Shown: positions 1 to 11,000, numbered from the stretch's first letter. The stretch is DNA of 64,000 nt from Cryptosporidium bovis (GCA_009768925.2 VHIT02000028.1:596001-660000); one strand, 5' to 3'. Notes: a model not told the origin generated them from the letters alone. Numbers and translations: made by a program.

Positions 1-954
1 TATTCAGAATTGAAAAAGTTTTACTTGGACTTATTTAATGATGTAGATGATAATAAAGACGGGCTTATAAATGACTCAGAATACTTTAAGCTCAGCCATT
101 ACTATAGTTTATCTGGTGAGTTATTTAAGAAAATAAACAGTTTTTTGATACAAAATGACAAGAACGGCGATGGTACGATAGAACAGGACGAATTGGAAGA
201 ACTAAAAACCGAAAACAATGAAATTGCCTCAAGTAACGAATCCAAACTCAAATTTAAGATATTTGGGGTGGATGTAACTGATGAAAAAGAGCTCACTACT
301 AGAAGAATTATATATCTAATGAGACTTAAAGAGATGAAGGATTCAATCAATGAGTCTTACGCACAAATCATTGATGTATACAAGACAAGTAATAATTCGT
401 CTCCCGATGACGTTAATGCAACTTCGATAACTGTTGAGTTTGCTAAGTCAAATTATATTATATTTATACAATCCATAATTGCGGATTACGGTGATTTATT
501 CAAATATCCACACGATATCTTCGTTGGTACTGATAATAAAGATTATGGATTAACCACTGAGGAATGCACTAGAATATTCGGTGAGAATGAACATGAAGAA
601 GCTGTTGAGGAAGGCGAGGACGACTTTTATCATGACAATGATGAACTTGGGGACGGAGACGACAATGGATTGAATGACGACGTGGAAATTAGTGACGAGA
701 TGATTCAAAGGCTTATATCGTTGATGGGAAATAGTGGTTTTGGTGATTTCGAAGATGGTAGTGGTAATATGTTTGATATCTTCGCCAATAAGGCTCAAGA
801 TAGCGGGATGGACTTGGGTGGAATGGAAGAAATCATTAAGATGTTACAGTCACTTGTTGGCTCAAAGGGAGATGGTGCTGGGAGTGGTTCTGAGTTGGAT
901 GAAACTCACATCGATGACACAGACGATTCAGTTAATGTAAAAGACGAATTATAG
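1..954 (+). CDS. EF-hand protein with C-terminal KDEL, 5' end cut off by the window
   Basis: The reading frame is open from the first base, so the N terminus, including any signal peptide, lies outside the window; 317 residues are visible. Two canonical EF-hand loops lie near the start: one with ligands D-x-N-x-D-G-x-I-x3-E (DDNKDGLINDSE) and, about 37 residues on, a second (DKNGDGTIEQDE). The middle is a helical stretch without clear family identity. It is followed by a very acidic Asp/Glu/Gly-rich tail that could also bind calcium with low affinity. The last residues are VNVKDEL, a classical ER-retrieval signal. Together these suggest a soluble calcium-binding protein of the ER lumen, broadly like reticulocalbin/CREC proteins but with fewer EF hands visible. 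The family assignment is an inference; the EF hands and KDEL are seen directly. Confidence 0.85.
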   Translation, partial: YSELKKFYLDLFNDVDDNKDGLINDSEYFKLSHYYSLSGELFKKINSFLIQNDKNGDGTIEQDELEELKTENNEIASSNESKLKFKIFGVDVTDEKELTTRRIIYLMRLKEMKDSINESYAQIIDVYKTSNNSSPDDVNATSITVEFAKSNYIIFIQSIIADYGDLFKYPHDIFVGTDNKDYGLTTEECTRIFGENEHEEAVEEGEDDFYHDNDELGDGDDNGLNDDVEISDEMIQRLISLMGNSGFGDFEDGSGNMFDIFANKAQDSGMDLGGMEEIIKMLQSLVGSKGDGAGSGSELDETHIDDTDDSVNVKDEL

Positions 955-1278
955 GCAGAAACTAACACTACGTGCATACATAAGTTTTCGTACGCAGACA
1001 TACAAATAAGTCTATTTGAGATTTTTGGAAACTTCAACTATGACAAGAATAGTATATATATCAGTTATTTGTAAAAATACATGCCTGCTAGATTTTGTGT
1101 AAGCCAGTGTTACTTGAAACATGAAGCAAAACTCAATGTTTACCTTCACTATTTCACTAGATTGCAATAGGGTATCTTTGATATTTAACCTTTTTTTCTT
1201 CTCTTTTAGGATTTAGTCAAATATTAAACCAATTGTCTTAAATTAGATCACTGTCGCTTTCATGAGTGGCGTTTCTAG
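955..1278. other. intergenic, convergent 3' flanks
   Basis: AT-rich spacer between the stop of the EF-hand gene and the stop of the minus-strand membrane protein. It should hold both 3' UTRs. I see no ORF, tRNA or strong hairpin. Confidence 0.6.
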
Positions 1279-1683
1279 TTAGTAGTGACTATAAACAAGT
1301 ATTTGATTGGAGGTAAAGCCAGTTCCACCTTTTAAAATGAACAGAGTTAAAAATTTTAGCACTATATTCGCTATTGATACTACGAGTGTAGAAATATGGC
1401 ATCCAAACGTTGATGGCTCATTTGTTTTCCATTGCAATGAAAACCAAAGTGGGGACCAATATAATATATATAACATATCTTGAATGCATGATAGAAGAAT
1501 AAATCTTCTTATAAACTTTTGTTGACGGCACTTTTTGCTTTCTGGAAAATTAAAATAGCAACACCAAATAAATACAAATAATGGAAGATTATAGTCAGAT
1601 CTACATACATTCGAAACTCCACCTAAAACTGCAATTAACAGAAATAGAAAATTAGCTCTTGTTTGGTTTACTATTACCACCAT
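1279..1683 (-). CDS. small three-pass membrane protein, AGTRAP-like architecture
   Basis: 134 residues from an ATG. Three hydrophobic segments are visible (about residues 10-45, 63-85 and 95-120), separated by a short basic loop (ESKKCRQQKFIRR). The second segment carries an acidic residue (IQDMLYILYWSP). The last segment is preceded by a Phe-Gly and ends around a lysine (IVLKFLTLFILKGG). This layout, with an Asp in the central helix and FG...K in the last helix, recalls the angiotensin II receptor-associated protein (AGTRAP) family, but similarity by eye is weak. The gene is convergent with the EF-hand gene and parallel to the SF-assemblin. The long, strongly amphipathic frame in AT-rich DNA favours a real gene. 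An unspliced extra exon cannot be excluded. Confidence 0.55.
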   Translation of the reverse strand: MVVIVNQTRANFLFLLIAVLGGVSNVCRSDYNLPLFVFIWCCYFNFPESKKCRQQKFIRRFILLSCIQDMLYILYWSPLWFSLQWKTNEPSTFGCHISTLVVSIANIVLKFLTLFILKGGTGFTSNQILVYSHY

Positions 1684-1942
1684 CGTTGTACAACGAACAA
1701 GTAATAAATGTTTTATTGTTTATAGTCCAAAAATTAATAATTAAAAATAGTATGATACTAATGTGCTATTTCTCGGTTCCAAATGTTTATTTATTTGTAA
1801 GCATGCGTTCGGCCATACAAATAAAGTGCCCTAATATATTGAATTAGCAAGAATGCCCGCCAAACTCAGATAAAGTAAGAATAGCTTGAGAACATAACGT
1901 TATTTAAGAGAATAAATAAGAATGGGTACTATTGCAACAGAT

Positions 1943-2782
1943 TTAGTGTTTAACTATTGAAGAGGCAACGGATTGGATTCTATTTAAAGTTTCACCAAGC
2001 AAATTTAATAGTGTATCCTCGGAATTTTGTCTTTCAGTGCGATCCGCTTTTGTATCAATTGCGATTCTCTGTACTAAATTCTCCATCAAGTCGAGTAATG
2101 CGTCTATTGACTGTTGTCTTGCTTCGACTTCTTCGTTTATAATGGAGTTTAGCTTTTCGATTTCGTCTTTAATCTGTTTATTTATACTCGTTTCTATTAA
2201 TTTACAATTTTCGATTTCATTTTTAATGGCATTGCCGAGACGTGGAATGTCAATATCAACAAACTTTTTAACACAGTTATCTAATTCTTGCCTTTCGGAA
2301 TCCTTTTTTAGCATTTCGCTCTTTAATACATCTAACTTGTCGTCAATTATATCCATTAACCTTTGCTCCATTGTTTTTCTACTATAAATCTCTGTTTGCA
2401 AAAGTTCATTTATTCTTTTTTCAATATGAACTAATTTGACACCATCAAAACCACTTGATTTAACATTTCCCTCGGATTCAGCTTTATATTCGCATTCATT
2501 TTTATGTTCATTCTCGTTCTCTATTTTAATATCGAACACTAATTCTCTAATCTCATCGAGTTTTTTCATCCCATCTTCGTACTTAAAAGTCATTTCCTCG
2601 TCAAACTTTTTAATATTTGACTCTAATTCCGATAATTTGTCTGTATACTTTGAAGATCTGTCTACATCAAGTCCATTGTGTATGCTACTTAATCTCTGGC
2701 TAAGTCTGTTTATTCTGTCATCCTGGTATACGTTTACGCCCTGAGATGAATTCCCTAAGATAGAATTTTTCCTGTAGGACAT
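1943..2782 (-). CDS. SF-assemblin / beta-giardin family coiled-coil protein
   Basis: 279 residues, close to the usual SF-assemblin length (about 270-290). A short Ser/Asn-rich head (residues 1-25) is followed by an almost unbroken coiled-coil rod. The family-typical C-terminal pattern is present: EIEKLNSIINEEVEARQQS, then LLDLMENLVQRIAID, then ERQNSEDTLLNLLGETLNRI. SF-assemblins build striated fibres linked to basal bodies or centrosomes. In apicomplexans such as Toxoplasma, the SFA fibre tethers the centrosome to the apical complex of daughter cells and organises budding. The gene reads away from the secreted-protein gene, so the 760-bp spacer can serve both promoters. Assignment to a particular SFA paralogue is not possible by eye. 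Confidence 0.88.
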   Translation of the reverse strand: MSYRKNSILGNSSQGVNVYQDDRINRLSQRLSSIHNGLDVDRSSKYTDKLSELESNIKKFDEEMTFKYEDGMKKLDEIRELVFDIKIENENEHKNECEYKAESEGNVKSSGFDGVKLVHIEKRINELLQTEIYSRKTMEQRLMDIIDDKLDVLKSEMLKKDSERQELDNCVKKFVDIDIPRLGNAIKNEIENCKLIETSINKQIKDEIEKLNSIINEEVEARQQSIDALLDLMENLVQRIAIDTKADRTERQNSEDTLLNLLGETLNRIQSVASSIVKH

Positions 2783-3544
2783 ATTTAAGTTAAGTTGTTT
2801 TCTCGTTCATAAAAAGAAGAAAGTGGAATTCACTCAACTATTCTTTTTCTTAAATACACTTAATTTCATTAGGTTCTGAAAAGGAAATTCAAGAAATAAA
2901 AGTTTATTTACTTAGGCTTAATTTAATTATATTACTAATTATTTCATTTTACAAACTAATATATACCAATGCCCCCACAAACGTATCAACCACAAAACTT
3001 GATTTAATTTTACCCAAATTCAACTCTAAAAAAAATACCAAATAACGCAGTTAACTAGCTATCAGGCTAACAGAACTAGGAATTACTTAGTGCCCGTTTT
3101 ATTTCAGAACTATTCTTTTTGTTTAAAATGAAATTCTCATCTCTTTCATCAATAATTAGAGGTAAAAAATTGGAAAAGAATAAAAATGAAACATAAAAAA
3201 CAAAATCGCACGACTCCCAAAATAAAATATCGGATGTATTGTAACCTAGAAGCAAAAATATAACTCACAACTCTCCTTAAAAAGTTAATATCTATTTATT
3301 CATAATTCTGCAAATGAAAAAATATGCTTCTTTACCGCCAAATTCGATATATTTTCACGGGTACCTTATTCTCCCGCCAGTTATGATTCAGAAAGAATAT
3401 ATCTAAATAGATGGAATTGAAAGAAAGTAGGAAGGAGGAAGAAAACAAAAGGTAGCAACTATTGAATTTGCATATTAAGGAAAGTAGGAGTGGTGACATC
3501 TCGTTACTTTGAAGAAAATTAATCTGATTTAATATGGCAGATCA
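2783..3544. promoter_or_regulatory. divergent promoter region, SF-assemblin / secreted protein
   Basis: This 762-bp gap lies between two divergent starts. It holds an E2F-like TCCCGCC (3372-3378), a nearby ACCGCCAAA (about 3336-3346), a purine-rich tract (about 3420-3447) and poly-A/T runs. No coding frame is supported. Use of the TCCCGCC as a cis element is inferred from E2F consensus knowledge. Confidence 0.4.
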
Positions 3545-4672
3545 ATGACAAGGAGAATTTTGTTGTTTTATGTGTTTTCAATAATTACTTTATCATGTTC
3601 AAGCCTACAGAGGTTTGTTTTATCAGCTGAATGCGATTTGTCTCCTGGAAGTGATGTGTATTGTAATTTAGATAACGGTAATGCGAATTTTAAACGGAGA
3701 CAATGGAATTCAATTAGGGGTAGCAAGACAGGTGGAAAAAACGTGACTAAATTTTTAAGGTACTTTTTTAACTATTCATCTAAAAAAGACAAAGATGACT
3801 TTTCGTTCGGTGCTAAGGATGGTTCTGCTATACGCGATTACTTTAAGCCCATTGGAGAAAAAATTATATTTGAAAGAGGGATACTGAGGTCTACTGATGT
3901 TTGTTCTTCAATACAATTAATGTCTTTTTGGAAGTTTTATAGTTATATTATTAAAACTGTGTATTTTGAAATGTTTAACAAACATATTGACATTTATGCT
4001 AACAACAATTTTAACTTCAATAACTCCGATATTTTTGAATTTAATGCTCTAACTGATAACTTTAATACTTCTGAATTGATAGATTACGAAATTAGAGATA
4101 AACTTACTGAAATTAACAATATCACTGTTGAAACACCCAAAGCAAATGTTAATTTTACTGAGGTAAATAACACCAATTTAAATCATTACTTTGAAAATAA
4201 CACCTTTATTGGCGATTATAACTTGTCTTTCAACGACAATGGTGATATGAACAAAAACTTGAATGAAACTGCTAAATTTATAGAGACTAGCGGAAGCTTT
4301 CCTTATTCAATAAGTCACACCTATGACGAAGACGGATCTTTAGGTAATAATACATACAAAGATACTGGCAAAAGCAACGTAAATTATAACATTTCATATA
4401 ATCAAATGGTTTGCAATAAAACTAAAAGCAACAAGGAGATATCTATGTTCGGAATTCCTGTAAAATTCAACTACTTAAATAACGAATCAAAAACAGATGT
4501 TTTAGTAACACAGGTATCACATAAAATGGGGGATTTGCTCAAAAAATACCAGGATAGTTCGCAATTCCTCACTAAATCTGACGGAATAACTTCTGAATCC
4601 GCAGATTCACCTAACAAAACATCAAATGTGACATATCTCCAAATTGGCTTCCAAAAATATATCATCGGGTAA
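3545..4672 (+). CDS. secreted Asn-rich, N-glycosylation-site-rich protein, unknown function
   Basis: 375 residues. The first about 27 form a signal peptide: TRR, then a hydrophobic core (ILLFYVFSIITLSCSS), then a polar region. About fifteen N-x-S/T sequons follow, mostly in the Asn-rich region of residues 150-350. A basic K/R patch lies at residues 50-80, and only a few Cys are present. There is no second hydrophobic segment, so a soluble secreted or dense-granule-type protein is likely. I recognise no domain. A tiny upstream frame (ATG at 3534, stop TGA 3546-3548) overlaps the start codon as ATGA. The stop codon falls inside a GTAAGA splice-donor-like sequence at 4669, so the true C terminus may differ. 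Residue make-up fits lineage-specific secreted proteins of Cryptosporidium, but that is inference. Confidence 0.75.
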   Translation: MTRRILLFYVFSIITLSCSSLQRFVLSAECDLSPGSDVYCNLDNGNANFKRRQWNSIRGSKTGGKNVTKFLRYFFNYSSKKDKDDFSFGAKDGSAIRDYFKPIGEKIIFERGILRSTDVCSSIQLMSFWKFYSYIIKTVYFEMFNKHIDIYANNNFNFNNSDIFEFNALTDNFNTSELIDYEIRDKLTEINNITVETPKANVNFTEVNNTNLNHYFENNTFIGDYNLSFNDNGDMNKNLNETAKFIETSGSFPYSISHTYDEDGSLGNNTYKDTGKSNVNYNISYNQMVCNKTKSNKEISMFGIPVKFNYLNNESKTDVLVTQVSHKMGDLLKKYQDSSQFLTKSDGITSESADSPNKTSNVTYLQIGFQKYIIG

Positions 4673-5392
4673 GAACTCTCTTTCAGAGTGTTGCCGCGCG
4701 CGCCATGCGTTTTAAGGCTGGATTTACTTGAGGTATTCGAGTTTATAACGATGGATAGTGAATGCGTAAAGGAATGCTGACCAGTCTTTTTTTTGACATG
4801 ATGTATATCCGTGATATGGGATATTTAATCAGTATAACCTTTTTTAGTCTTTGTGGCTTTACATTTTAATCTAAGACTTTAGGTAGTAATGTCGTTTGTA
4901 CTTTAATAAATGCACTTAAGGACTATTTTCACATATTATCTCTTCATCTAATTGAGTTTTATTGTAATTATTTATTTTGTATCGCCGTAATTATTATTAC
5001 CTTTATTTTTTATTTTCCTGCTCCCACCAAATGTGTGTGCATGTCAACATGATCACTTAATTATTTAGTGGATCGGCAATATATGTAAATATAAACGCAG
5101 TTCTGAAAAAGAAATTCCCACATTGTTTTTAATTATTTATTTGCCTATTGCTTGTTTTTAAGTCAATTTTAGTCTTGAATGTACAAGTTTGATAAAAGAA
5201 GTTGGTTTCTTACTCTATTCTTTGTGGACAAATATTTAAAGGCAAAGTAAAGCGCATGTGTAAATAGAATCAAAGTTATATAACTAAAGTTGTATATGAG
5301 TGAATAGTAAGATAGAGAAGGACTCGGACATATATAAGTTTGTGGTGTAAGCTAAATGTAAATAACTTGAAATTAGAGCAAAAGTAGAAGAA
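4673..5392. promoter_or_regulatory. spacer upstream of the 871-residue gene, with a GC-rich patch
   Basis: 720 bp. Near its start is GCGCGCGCC (about 4695-4703), a GC-rich E2F-like patch unlike the surrounding AT-rich DNA. The region also holds a good 3' splice-site-like CCTTTTTTAG ending at 4847. The rest is AT-rich with no supported gene. Confidence 0.35.
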
Positions 5393-8008
5393 ATGAGTGA
5401 CAGTAGCGAACCGTACAACATTGAAAAATTTAATAAACTGAGGGGTTCCTCAATAACAAGAATAAATAATGCAATAAATTCATCAAGAAGCATATTAGAA
5501 TCCGCAAGAAAATGTTCGAATAATACACCAAATTCATATAAGATTTTGAGTGTAATACCAGGAGCAGTGGAAGCTCCGAAAAGGGATTTGCATGTGACAG
5601 ACGATTTATGTGTTGCAATAAGTAAAAAGTACTCATCAAAGTTAGAGTCAATTTTGGATGAAAAAGAAAAAAAAAACAAGGAAATAGAAATAAAAAGTGG
5701 AATAAATGGAATGATAGAAGACTGGAATATACTAGAAAGCGGAAATAATAATGCAGGAATGAATGGTAGTAATAATGTAAACGAAAATAACAAGAGCTTG
5801 GACTCAACGCAGTTTAAAGACTTTGTTACTGAGGCAAAAGCAGCAGAGTTTGTGATTAGATTTCTAGATAGAATGCAATCTAAAAAGTTTGAAATGAATT
5901 ATGAGAATGTTTCTCTGCATGTAAAGGGAGAGACACAACTAGAAAAACAGCTTTCTGCATATCCATCATTCGTCTCTGCTATATCACATGCATCTAGTGG
6001 GCTTTCTGTAATTAAAAGGGATTTGTTGTATGACCAAATTGGTAATAGAGGAGGAAGCGACAGTATAATTGACGGGAGCAGTAGTAGTACGGTAATAGGA
6101 AATTATAGAAACAAGCAAATATTTGACAGAAACCCACTATTACAATTATCACTAGAATTGGAAAGGGATATAACAAAAGAAAGAGCACAGGCTTGGACAT
6201 CAAAGTATTTTCCAAGTATAGGAACAAAACTAAACTACGAAACGATGGATGAAGAAAAGGCTTTGGGCATTTATGAGAAAGATAAGCATAACAAAGACGC
6301 TATTCTTTTTAGACAGTTTAAACTGCAGCCTTCTGCTGGTATAAAGGGCATAAGATATAGTAATAACTTAACAGGAGAAACAGTTACAACTTTGGGAATT
6401 AACAGTATAAAAGATGATATATCTGTATCAGATGATTGTTCTAGTACTAATAATTTGAGAAGCAAAAGAAATCAGACAGTCAATGGATTGCAGCTGGCTT
6501 TTGATGTGAATAAGATACCATTAAAATTTCCATGGTTATTAGAGCAGTTGCCTACATCTCAGTTATTTAAAAGTCAAGTACTATTGCTTAATGAAAATTT
6601 ATCAGCGAATAATGACAATGCAAAGGAAGAGAAGGTGAAAAAGTCTTTCTATCAAAAAGCCAAAAGTTTAGCAACAAGTAGTTCATACAGGCAAGATAAT
6701 GTAATAAAAGCAATAGTGAACAATAGAGGTGTTGCTATGGTTAGAAATATATCAATGGTGCCAGCAGATTCAAATTTGGAGGCTTACTTTGATGAATTGG
6801 ATGATAACAGTGACAACGATGACAGATATTTATGGGACGACGATTACGAGAGAAGAAATTGTAAAACCAAAGAAGAAGGAGTGCAGAAGTATATGGAGGA
6901 AACATCTTATGATATTAGAAAAAGCAATGATGAGAGTGACATAGACGAATTAATGAATGAATTGGAACTTAAATATAGGGACTTAACCAACAAAAGGGAT
7001 CAAAATGCAAATGGAAGAACAAATACGAGTGGAGTGAACAATGGAACGTATATTCAAGGATATAGTCAAACACGTGGTTATATGGATAGTAGTGATACAA
7101 GGGACTACAGAGATGTTCAAACATTAACAATGGGAAGCGGTAGTAACATAAGCAAGGTGCAAAATTCATTACCTGGATCATTTGGGCAATCAATGTCAAA
7201 TGAAAGGGAAATTTTAGATGTAAACACATACAGTAGTGTTAATAACTCATTAAATGAGTATAATTCTAATCCAAAGGTGAGGATAGAATACGACTTGAGC
7301 GAATTATTTGACACAAATAATGTGATTTATAAAGGCGAAGGAATTGAAAAAACTTGGCGAGCATATTACGAATCGCTTAAAGGCTTTAATGAAGCAGTTT
7401 TAAAGAGAAAGAAACACATGGAAGAGATTCACTATAATATAAATCCGTCTTTAAATAGACTAAACGGTTCTCAATCTAGAAAATCAAGAATACCTAAATC
7501 ATTTTTGCCCATCCATGAGTATATAATGCAGGAAGAGGACCCTCAGGAGGAATACTATAAGTTCATTCAAGGACAGAGAATGATAAAAGAAAGTTTGAAT
7601 GGTTTCCCTTTGCAGGACAGTCAATACTTGAGGAGGACGAATGAACTGCTTAATCTAAAAGGTGAAGAACACTCTTCTGAACAAATAGATAATAACAACA
7701 GACTAAAAATTGTAGGTAAGGACTCTAAAGGGCATGTAAGAGGTCTCATGGCAGTACGTGGTGGTAGAAGGATTATAAATAGATTGAATCGCAGTTTAAT
7801 GAGTGAATATGAGAAGAGATTACGTTCTAGAATAGAGGATGTTGGTTTCCTAGAATACAACGAGGAAGACAGAATAAGATTTTTAAATAATGTAAGGACT
7901 GTTAATGTAAATAAAATAACAAAATTAAAGGAAATGGAGAACAAACTAGGTACAAAGGCAAGAATATCGTGCAGAGGTAGAATTAAGAGAATGAATGGTA
8001 AAGTATAG
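5393..8008 (+). CDS. conserved-looking 871-residue protein, not recognised
   Basis: A long uninterrupted frame from an ATG in a purine-rich context (GAAGAAATGAG). There is no signal peptide or membrane segment. The protein is hydrophilic, with alternating ordered-looking blocks (residues about 140-190, 250-300, 360-400 and 620-690) and Ser/Asn/Asp-rich linkers. An acidic run sits near residue 470 (YFDELDDNSDNDDRYLWDDD). The C-terminal 150 residues are highly basic (many KR, GRGR-like patches), suggesting a nuclear or RNA-binding protein. I could not match a family. It ends 16 bp before the stop of the minus-strand SNF2 gene, so the two 3' UTRs must overlap. Being a gene is near certain; function is unknown. 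Confidence 0.85.
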   Translation: MSDSSEPYNIEKFNKLRGSSITRINNAINSSRSILESARKCSNNTPNSYKILSVIPGAVEAPKRDLHVTDDLCVAISKKYSSKLESILDEKEKKNKEIEIKSGINGMIEDWNILESGNNNAGMNGSNNVNENNKSLDSTQFKDFVTEAKAAEFVIRFLDRMQSKKFEMNYENVSLHVKGETQLEKQLSAYPSFVSAISHASSGLSVIKRDLLYDQIGNRGGSDSIIDGSSSSTVIGNYRNKQIFDRNPLLQLSLELERDITKERAQAWTSKYFPSIGTKLNYETMDEEKALGIYEKDKHNKDAILFRQFKLQPSAGIKGIRYSNNLTGETVTTLGINSIKDDISVSDDCSSTNNLRSKRNQTVNGLQLAFDVNKIPLKFPWLLEQLPTSQLFKSQVLLLNENLSANNDNAKEEKVKKSFYQKAKSLATSSSYRQDNVIKAIVNNRGVAMVRNISMVPADSNLEAYFDELDDNSDNDDRYLWDDDYERRNCKTKEEGVQKYMEETSYDIRKSNDESDIDELMNELELKYRDLTNKRDQNANGRTNTSGVNNGTYIQGYSQTRGYMDSSDTRDYRDVQTLTMGSGSNISKVQNSLPGSFGQSMSNEREILDVNTYSSVNNSLNEYNSNPKVRIEYDLSELFDTNNVIYKGEGIEKTWRAYYESLKGFNEAVLKRKKHMEEIHYNINPSLNRLNGSQSRKSRIPKSFLPIHEYIMQEEDPQEEYYKFIQGQRMIKESLNGFPLQDSQYLRRTNELLNLKGEEHSSEQIDNNNRLKIVGKDSKGHVRGLMAVRGGRRIINRLNRSLMSEYEKRLRSRIEDVGFLEYNEEDRIRFLNNVRTVNVNKITKLKEMENKLGTKARISCRGRIKRMNGKV

Positions 8009-8024
8009 GAAACTTTCTCTTTAT

Positions 8025-11000
8025 TTAGTTTTTAGTAAATATTCTAAGTAACAGATTAGATGAATCAATTTTGTTTAGATCAATGCCACTATAATCATAC
8101 CCTTCACTTAATGTGTTTTCATCATCTGAATCTTTATTAGTTTTGTGGTTTCTCAGGTGTGTTTTTCCGCCTTGTGAGGACAATTTTTGTTTTTTAAATT
8201 TGTCTAAAACTGGGTGATTTCGTCTTTTACTTTTATTGCATAATATATTTGAACTCGTTTTACACTTTTGGATATCCTCAAAACTATCTTCTTTATTAAT
8301 ATCAAAGTCGCCATCTTGTATCACACACTTCTTATCCCTTAGGTGATTGTTATACTCCCTCTTGTATTTTATATATTCATATAATATGTCATCGAATGTA
8401 TCTTCTACCAAGCAATAAGTAACGTTAATTGAGTTACTCATACAATAAAACTCATCGCTTTTAGATCTAATCCTATATGCTCTTGATATTGTTTGGCTTT
8501 CAACTGATTCATTTACTATTGGATCTAAAATATAAATTTTTGAAACACAAGACAAGTCGAGACCGTGAGATCCTAATTCTACACTTAATAATAGTACTGA
8601 AAAGTTCTTATTTCTGTCTTTAAAATTTGATATTGTACTTAACAATTCTGTTTTAGGTGTATGTGGATAATAACGACATGTTTTAATGTTAAGTATTATC
8701 GTTAGTGTATAGTATATGAAATCCAACTGCTGCCAAAAACTCGAGACAATCATTATCTTAACTTTTGGATTATCATTCAAATCTTTAAGTATTCGGTGAA
8801 CTACGTATCTTAACTTTGAACTTGAAAAAGATATTAAACCTATAGATGCTTGTGGAATGTAGTTATATGCATCTTCTATTGCAGGCTTTTTGCTAATATT
8901 AAATCCCAAGCTTGAAGAGTTGGCATCAATGTACCTGAGGAGATAATTATTAATATTAATCACAGTAATGTCACTAAATAACTTGTAGAGTTTTTCCAGT
9001 ATTAAATCAACTTTATTACTTTTATAATTAGATATTAAAAGGTTTTTAAGCTCAATTATCATGTTTAAACTGCCAATTAAAACACTGCAGTTAAATTCGT
9101 TGTTGCCACAATCTTTTTTGCCATTTGATGACTTGATATACTTATTTGGAACTTGAACGCTATCACTGTAACATCCATCACTACCACTTGTATTATGACT
9201 TATTTCTATAGGTACCTGTAATCTGTCAAAGAAATCTGGATTTATTTTAGTTTGCTCGCCACAGACTACACAGTAATTCACCTTTCCTCTTTTTAGCCAT
9301 ATATACTTCCTATTACAAGTCAAGTCTGATTTAGATACCACTTTGTTTTTCTTAATTTGCTTATTATTATTAATGAAAATTGAATCACCAGTTTTATAAC
9401 CATCTGTAGTACCAGTGGCATTATTGTCAAAATCACTATTACAAAATTTATTGGCATTTGGATTCTTTCCTTCATAAATATTGCTTTTTCCAGAAGTTGA
9501 AAAGTCTATATTAATTGGAGTATAACCCAACCCGTACATAATACAATGAACACATACCATGTGTATTTTCGAACACGGAATTATTAATGGAAACATTGTG
9601 GTCACAAAACACAAATCACACTTATAATAACAGAAATTATCCCGGAATTCACTCTGATTAGTTGAACAACTAATCAGTCTCAAGTTTGTGTAGTAACCCA
9701 GGACAAAATCTAGTCTTAATGAAGATTCTGGCTCGTAATAATATTCATTCTCATATAATTCATGCTTATTTTCCAGCATCAATTTTAATTCATAAATGTT
9801 GTCGTCCGATACATATATTGATGGGATTGAAAAATTCATCGTCTTTATTAATTCCAATTTGTTATCGTCCATTATGTAGTCTCTTAGGTTTAATGTAAAT
9901 CCTAATATTGATGAAAATCTTAAATTCCATATCAGTTCTTGTCTATAACTTACATTACTTGGATGCAACAAGGAATCTACGTTATTTTCGCTATAGTATG
10001 TACAAAACAAATTTCTTTGTGTAAGTTCAACTAACATGTTGTATACGAAAAATTCATTATTTATATAAGGTCTTATTCTCTTCCTTTTTGGTCCAACCAA
10101 ATTTGGTAAATAGTTATTTATGCACTTTTTCTTATTAGTGTAAACTATAATCGACCCTAACTGTGTAATTAGGGTAAACAAACCTATTGGTCTCGTAAAT
10201 TTGATATTTAATGCTGTTTTTGTAACTAGTGTAAACAATGAAGTGGTATTTTCATATCTTAACTTTGATTCACCATTCTTTCTGTAAACCACACTTTTTT
10301 CGTGATAATTCAACATCCTATTATACATTATTGGCAACTTTAGAAAATTAAATATATTTGGTATGCTCGTGTTTAATGACCTAAATAATGACATTGGTAA
10401 CGGTGTTCCTGACATTATCCACTTGTATTCTGATTTTATTTTACTTATAAATTGCTGATACAACTTTGATGTTATTTCCGAATTGCCTATATTGTGTCCT
10501 TCATCTACAACAAGCCTATACCACTTTACCCCTAATAATGGACTTTTATTCTCAATGAAAAGACTACCTCTTTCACCAACTCCCACTTTAATCGAGCCAC
10601 CATTCTCCTTTATAGATGCTCTTTTATACTCCTTTCGTATCTTGCATATTTGATATTGTTTTGTTAACATCCTGTACGATATTAACACGATATCTGAGTC
10701 AGATATTACTCTAGATTCTGGTATTACATCACACGAAGGATCATCATATACGTAATACAACGGATACATTTCATTAACTAAGTCAGATTCTTTATCAACT
10801 TTCAATTCTAAACGTGAGTTAGCATCAAAAACAACTTTTTTATTCATATTACCCTTTGTTTTACATTTATACGAATTATCTTCAAATATAGATCCCGACC
10901 TATTATCATTAATATGAAACTTTTCACCTCTGTTATACCCACCATACCACTTGTTTATTTCGTTTACCCAGTGTTGCACTAAGTGGTTTGGGACTATTAT

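Noticed and set aside
4669-4686. 18-nt micro-intron GTAAGAACTCTCTTTCAG at the end of the secreted-protein gene
   Set aside because: Removing it restores a further 30 codons, but the introns found here are 95-179 nt and 18 nt is below the size the spliceosome handles in most eukaryotes. The 179-nt alternative was kept instead.
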